DNA from: Candidatus Eiseniibacteriota bacterium
Lineage (GTDB): Bacteria; Eisenbacteria; RBG-16-71-46
Direction of reading: 5' to 3'
Assembly: GCA_016710095.1 (NCBI GenBank)
Contig: JADJLL010000012.1
Coordinates: 68,392 to 132,391 of the forward strand
DNA length: 64,000 bases
Part shown: positions 60,509 to 64,000 of the stretch, one piece after another
Numbering within the stretch: the first letter of the stretch is position 1
Layout of the letters: each line of letters begins with the position of its first letter
Position numbers and translations under genes: made by a program
The notes under the pieces: generated by a model
Databases searched by the model: none
Told to the model about the DNA's origin: nothing
Seen by the model: the letters and a program-made list of their open reading frames with translations, nothing else

Positions 60509-61609
60509 ATGCCGAATCGCGACTCGATCCTGTTCCTGCTTCTCGTCTTGCTGCTCGTGGCGGGCCCCGGCCGCGCGACGGCCGTCCCGATGAGCCATGG
60601 CTTCACGTACCAGGGCCAGCTGCATCAGTCCGGCGTGCCGTTCGAAGGGACGGTGACGCTGCGCTTCACGCTCTGGGACGCGGCCGGAACGGGCACGCCT
60701 CCCACCGGCGGCGCGCAGGTCGGCGACACGCAGACGCTCACGAACGTGGCCGTCACCGGCGGCGTCTTCTCGGTCGTGCTCAACGCGGGCGACCAGTTCA
60801 GCAACGCGGCCTTCGACGGCCAGGCGCGCTGGCTGCAGGTCGCGGTGTGCGCCGACTCCACGTGCGCGTCGGCCACCGTGCTCGGGCCGCGGCAACTGCT
60901 GACCGGTGCGCCGTACGCGCTGGGGCCCTGGCAGCTCGTGGGCGCGAACATCAACTACACGCAGGGCAACGTCGGCATCGGCACGAGAGCGCCCACGCTG
61001 CCGTTGCACGTGAAAGGCACGGGCGAGCTCGCGCGCGTCGAGGGCGCGTCGTCCGGCGCGGGAAACGTCGCGTACGTCGGCTTCGGCAAGCCCGGCGGCA
61101 CGCTGAGCGGATACGTGGGCGACGCCAGCGCGAGCGACGACGACACGTACCTCGGCTCGCAGGCGAACAACGTGAACATCTACGCCGGCGGTTTCGTGAT
61201 GTCCGCGCAGACGAGCGGCAACGTCGGCATCGGCACCTACTCGCCCGCGTCGAAGCTCGAGGTGCGCGGCGACGTGCGCCTCGGCACGTTCGGCGAGTAC
61301 TTCGCGACGAGCAGCGGAGAGAACCTTCGCATCGTCCGCGGTGAAGTGCTCGCGTCGGGAGCGATCTCCTCGGGATCGGGCTTCACGGTGTCGCACACGT
61401 CGACCGGCATCTACCACCTCGTCTTGACCACGCCCTTCTCCGGCACGAGCCATCCCACCGCCTCGATCACGCCGGTGGCAGCGTCGGGGCAGTTGATCGC
61501 GATGTTGTCGGCGCTTCCCGGAACGAGCCTCGTCACTCTGCGCATCGTCAATCTCACGGGCACCGCCGTGGACGCCCCCTTCAGCTTCATCGTGATGGGC
61601 AACCGATGA
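60509..61609 (+). CDS. exported protein of the NVGIGT-repeat type, tandem paralogue 1
   Basis: 366 residues from the ATG at 60509 (AAGGAG 7 bases upstream). A signal peptide (SILFLLLVLLLVAGPGRATA) is followed by MSHGFTYQGQLHQSGVPFEG and TLRFTLWDAAGTGTPPTGGA, a beta domain found at the start of many such exported proteins. Then come LLTGAPYALGPWQL, QGNVGIGTRAPTLPLHVKG and SGNVGIGTYSPASKLEVRGD, a motif shared with trimeric fibre-like and S74-peptidase-containing proteins, although no S74 protease domain is present. The C terminus is a small beta domain (TGTAVDAPFSFIVMGNR). Its length equals that of the next gene, and long stretches match, so the two arose by duplication. The function is unknown; a surface fibre is plausible. 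Confidence 0.82.
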   Translation: MPNRDSILFLLLVLLLVAGPGRATAVPMSHGFTYQGQLHQSGVPFEGTVTLRFTLWDAAGTGTPPTGGAQVGDTQTLTNVAVTGGVFSVVLNAGDQFSNAAFDGQARWLQVAVCADSTCASATVLGPRQLLTGAPYALGPWQLVGANINYTQGNVGIGTRAPTLPLHVKGTGELARVEGASSGAGNVAYVGFGKPGGTLSGYVGDASASDDDTYLGSQANNVNIYAGGFVMSAQTSGNVGIGTYSPASKLEVRGDVRLGTFGEYFATSSGENLRIVRGEVLASGAISSGSGFTVSHTSTGIYHLVLTTPFSGTSHPTASITPVAASGQLIAMLSALPGTSLVTLRIVNLTGTAVDAPFSFIVMGNR

Positions 61610-61659
61610 ACGGGCCACGCCACATTCCGCTCGACACCGCATTCCTCCCGGAGGTCGTC

Positions 61660-62760
61660 ATGTCGAAGTTCCTCCTCGCATTCCTGCTTCTCGCCGCGAC
61701 GAGCGCGATGCGGCCCGCTTCGCTCGCCGCCGCGCCGCTCGGTCACGGCTTCACCTATCAAGGCCAGCTCCAGCAGAGCGGCGTGCCGCTCGAGGGCACC
61801 GTCACGCTGCGCTTCTCGCTCTGGGACGCGGCGGGAGTGGGCGTCCCTCCCGGCGGCGGCACGCAGATCGGGACCACGCAGGCGATTCCGAACATCACGG
61901 CCACCGCCGGCATCTTCTCGGTCGTGTTGAACTCGAGCGACCAGTTCGGATCACAGGCGTTCAACGGTGACGCGCGCTGGCTGCAGGTCGAGGTGTGCGC
62001 GGACTCCACGTGCGGTTCGACGACCGTGCTCGGTCCGCGCCAGCCGATCACCGGCGCACCGTACGCACTCGGTCCGTGGCAGCTGAACGGCACGAACCTC
62101 AGCTACATGCAGGGCAAGGTCGGCATCGGCACGGCGACGCCCGCCTATCCGCTTCACGTGAAGGCCACCGGCCCCGCGCTGATCCTCGAGGACAAGGCGC
62201 TCTCTTCGCAGCAGGCGGGCTACGTCGCGTTCTGGAACTCCACCTCCGAGACCGGATGGTTCGGCTACGGCACGCCCGGCAGCGCGGTCATGACGATGGC
62301 GAACGCGCGGCCGGGTGGCGACATCGCGCTCTGGAGCAGCGGCGAGCGCATGCGGGTCACCTCTTCTGGAAACGTCGGCGTCGGCACGTCCACGCCCGCG
62401 TCGAAGCTCGAGGTGCGTGGCGACATCCGGCTCGGTTCGGTCGGCGAATACTTCGCGCCGTCGAGTTCGGAGAACCTGCGCATCGTCCGCGGCAAGGTAT
62501 CCGCCGCCGGCGGCGTGGCCTTCGGCAGCGGATACACCGTGACGCGCACCGCCGTCGGCGTGTACTCCGTGAGCTTCAGCCCCGCGTTTCCTTCGGGCCA
62601 GTATCCGATCGTGACCGCGTCGGCCGAGTCGAACGGCACCGTGGCGCGCTTCGCCATGATCAACTCGCCGTCCAACTTCGCGGTCGTGATCCGCACCGTG
62701 AACGGATCCGGCACCACGGCCGACACGGACTTCTACTTCATCGCGGTGGGTCCGCGATGA
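61660..62760 (+). CDS. exported protein of the NVGIGT-repeat type, tandem paralogue 2
   Basis: 366 residues from the ATG at 61660, chosen because GGAGG lies 6 bases before it and MSKFLLAFLLLAATSAMRPA is a clean signal peptide; an ATG at 61606 overlapping the previous stop would add 18 residues ahead of it. The layout repeats paralogue 1: LGHGFTYQGQLQQSGVPLEG, DARWLQVEVCADSTCGSTTV, PITGAPYALGPWQLNGTN, KVGIGTATPAYPLHVKATG, NVGVGTSTPASKLEVRGDIR, then a beta-rich end. The central part (about 175-260) has diverged, which suggests that it carries the specific binding surface. The stop overlaps the start of the next gene (ATGA). Confidence 0.82.
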   Translation: MSKFLLAFLLLAATSAMRPASLAAAPLGHGFTYQGQLQQSGVPLEGTVTLRFSLWDAAGVGVPPGGGTQIGTTQAIPNITATAGIFSVVLNSSDQFGSQAFNGDARWLQVEVCADSTCGSTTVLGPRQPITGAPYALGPWQLNGTNLSYMQGKVGIGTATPAYPLHVKATGPALILEDKALSSQQAGYVAFWNSTSETGWFGYGTPGSAVMTMANARPGGDIALWSSGERMRVTSSGNVGVGTSTPASKLEVRGDIRLGSVGEYFAPSSSENLRIVRGKVSAAGGVAFGSGYTVTRTAVGVYSVSFSPAFPSGQYPIVTASAESNGTVARFAMINSPSNFAVVIRTVNGSGTTADTDFYFIAVGPR

Positions 62761-63308
62761 GCCGCGCGCGCAAGCTTCTGGCGATTGCCACGCTGACGAT
62801 GTGTGTGACGGTGGCGGCGACAGCGGCCCTCGCGATCGATCCGATCACGTGGCGCACGATCGACTGCGGCGGCGTTTCGTTCTCGACCACCGGCAATCTC
62901 CGGCTCGGCGCGACCATCGGCCAGGCGGACGCCGGCCAGCTCACGGGCGGAGCGTTCACGCTGCGCGGCGGATTCTGGACCGGCGGGCAGTCCGGCACGC
63001 TCGACGTCGAGGACGGCGCGGTGACACCGCGCGTCTTCCGCTTCTACCCGACGCATCCGAATCCCGTCCGCACGCAGTCTCGCGTGTCGTTCGACCTGCC
63101 GCGGCCGTCACGCGTGGCGCTCGCGGTGTACGACGTCACGGGGCGCGCGATGCGCCGATGGGATTTCGGCGTGCTGCCGGCGGGCCGGCAGGAACGCGCG
63201 TGGAACGCGGCGGACGGCGCCGGCCGCGCGCTGCCGAACGGCGTCTACTTCCTGCGCCTCGAGACCGAACGCGAGCGGGCGGTGCATCGGATCGTCGTGC
63301 TGCGCTGA
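62757..63308 (+). CDS. small exported protein with a GIGQ-type domain and FlgD sorting domain
   Basis: 183 residues, coupled to the preceding gene by an ATGA overlap. A signal peptide (LLAIATLTMCVTVAATAALA) is followed by WRTIDCGGVSFSTTGNLRLG and GQADAGQLTGGAFTLRGGFW, a short domain often found at the N terminus of FlgD-tailed proteins in Planctomycetes and related groups. The rest is a FlgD-like domain: NPVRTQSRVSFDLPRPSRVA and an ending GVYFLRLETERERAVHRIVV. It is the third gene of the operon that begins at 60509 and may anchor or export the two paralogues, which have no sorting domain of their own. Confidence 0.82.
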   Translation: MSRARKLLAIATLTMCVTVAATAALAIDPITWRTIDCGGVSFSTTGNLRLGATIGQADAGQLTGGAFTLRGGFWTGGQSGTLDVEDGAVTPRVFRFYPTHPNPVRTQSRVSFDLPRPSRVALAVYDVTGRAMRRWDFGVLPAGRQERAWNAADGAGRALPNGVYFLRLETERERAVHRIVVLR

Positions 63309-63315
63309 ATACGCG

Positions 63316-63357
63316 ACGGGCGCGAAGCCGTGCGGCTTCGCGCCCGTGTTCGTTCTT
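63316..63357. terminator. bidirectional terminator between the operon and yqhA
   Basis: ACGGGCGCGAAGCC (63316-63329) pairs perfectly with GGCTTCGCGCCCGT (63334-63347) around GTGC, followed by GTTCGTTCTT on the plus strand. Confidence 0.85.
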
Positions 63358-63381
63358 CCCGTCGCGCGCACATGGCGCTTT

Positions 63382-63933
63382 TCAGGCGTTCGCCGCCTCC
63401 GCCGCGTCGTGCCGGCCGCGGTGCGACGGCGTCGTGAGGCGCTCGATCCACGCGAGGATCAGCGCCGAGGCGACGAACGTCAGGTGAATGGCGACCTGCC
63501 AGACGATCTCCTTGTCGGAGTGCATGTCCACGTCGATGAACGTCTTGAGCAGGTGGATCGACGAGATGCCGATGAGCGCCGTCGCGAGCTTCACCTTGAG
63601 GATGCCGGCGTTGACGTGCGACAGCCATTCGGGCTGGTCCGGGTGCCCCTGGAGATTCAGGCGCGAGACGAACGTCTCGTAGCCGCCGATGATCACCATG
63701 ATGAGCAGGTTGGCGATCATCACGACGTCGATCAGGCCCAGCACGCCGAGCATGATCGTCGTCTCCTTCATGGCGTTCGCGTCCTGGACGATGTGCCAGA
63801 GCTCGAGCATGAAGCGATAGACGTAGACACCCTGCGCGACGATCAGGCCCAGGTAGAGCGGAGCCTGAAGCCAGCGGCTGAGGAAGATGAGACTGCCGAG
63901 CGTCTGTTGGCGGGGCGTGACGGGCGCGTTCAT
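63382..63933 (-). CDS. yqhA: YqhA/UPF0114-family inner-membrane protein
   Basis: 183 residues from the ATG at 63933; an open frame of 20 more residues upstream is less likely. Three to four membrane helices are seen: WLQAPLYLGLIVAQGVYVYR, IMLGVLGLIDVVMIANLLIM and, near the C terminus, IVWQVAIHLTFVASALILAW. The family blocks are YETFVSRLNLQGHPDQPEWL, GILKVKLATALIGISSIHLL and FIDVDMHSDKEIVWQ. The biochemical role of UPF0114/YqhA is not established. No ribosome binding site precedes the start, but TAGAAACC lies 8 bases upstream, so a leaderless mRNA is possible. It converges with the preceding operon. Confidence 0.9.
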   Translation of the reverse strand: MNAPVTPRQQTLGSLIFLSRWLQAPLYLGLIVAQGVYVYRFMLELWHIVQDANAMKETTIMLGVLGLIDVVMIANLLIMVIIGGYETFVSRLNLQGHPDQPEWLSHVNAGILKVKLATALIGISSIHLLKTFIDVDMHSDKEIVWQVAIHLTFVASALILAWIERLTTPSHRGRHDAAEAANA

Positions 63934-64000
63934 GGCGGGGTTTCTACCGGAGGTGCGTGGCGCTGTCCACCTTTTCTCGCGCCCCTCGCCCATGGCCCGG
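63934..64000. other. end of window upstream of yqhA
   Basis: 67 bases with TAGAAACC on the minus strand close to the yqhA start. No gene can be called in what is visible. Confidence 0.2.

Noticed and set aside
60509..62760. Phage tail-fibre genes
   Set aside because: The NVGIGT motifs occur in fibre proteins, but both proteins have Sec signal peptides, no chaperone or peptidase S74 domain, and no phage genes nearby.

Overview
The window is GC-rich DNA (roughly 70% G+C by eye) from a bacterium of the FCB type. The best guess is a Candidatus Eisenbacteria-like lineage, inferred from three things: eight large secreted proteins that all end in the same FlgD-like C-terminal sorting domain, a Bacteroidota-style hybrid two-component regulator, and several starts preceded by a TAnnTTnC promoter-like motif with almost no leader. 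There is no rRNA, tRNA, CRISPR array, transposase, integrase or phage gene that I can recognise. The gene content looks like ordinary chromosome with many surface or secreted proteins.

Layout. 1-1572 (minus): msrA, a cupin and a truncated exported protein. 2199-4031: a SAM methyltransferase (plus) convergent with a miniature flagellar-rod-like protein (minus). 4595-6273 (plus): a tight operon of an ECF sigma factor, an 82-residue protein and an MscS-like channel. 6284-19405 (minus): a run of five genes, namely a secreted 812-residue protein, a DUF2723 membrane glycosyltransferase, a ten-TIG-domain surface protein, a second GT-C-like membrane protein (frame-disrupted) and a GH13 amylase fused to a propeller. 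19570-24090 (plus): class II aldolase and mtnA (methionine salvage), an FtsX/MacB-type permease, a possible 18-codon gene and rsgA. 24107-27375 (minus): a MASE1/PAS/GAF hybrid histidine kinase. 27538-28701 (plus): an M29-type aminopeptidase.

28776-36936 (minus) holds two consecutive copies of a two-gene module, each a small exported coiled-coil protein followed by a giant CARDB/FlgD-domain exported protein; one giant carries a HEYGH metalloprotease motif. 37292-37972: a DUF4395 membrane protein. 38030-40468 (minus): an FG-GAP propeller with an embedded thioredoxin-fold CxxC domain. 40739-45142 (plus): a small protein and an HTCS regulator. 45165-49907 (minus): a DUF4153 membrane protein, a class C beta-lactamase-like protein (frame-disrupted) and an ALDH7 dehydrogenase. 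50148-52107 (minus): an 84-residue c-type heme protein and a chemoreceptor whose periplasmic sensor also has a CxxCH heme site. 52439-55866: an ECF sigma factor and a Ser/Thr kinase with TPR-like tail, convergent and overlapping. 56205-63308 (plus): a 14-blade FG-GAP protein (frame-disrupted), then an operon of two tandem 366-residue paralogues and a 183-residue FlgD-tailed protein. 63382-63933 (minus): a YqhA/UPF0114 membrane protein.

Common themes are export and surface display (eight FlgD-tailed proteins, two GT-C-type membrane enzymes), environmental sensing (two ECF factors, two hybrid histidine kinases, one Ser/Thr kinase, one chemoreceptor) and redox or repair (MsrA, thioredoxin-fold domain, c-type heme proteins). 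Four genes are interrupted by single-base shifts, most of them at G or C runs, which looks more like assembly indels than decay. Long open frames opposite the real genes are arginine-rich shadows and are left out.
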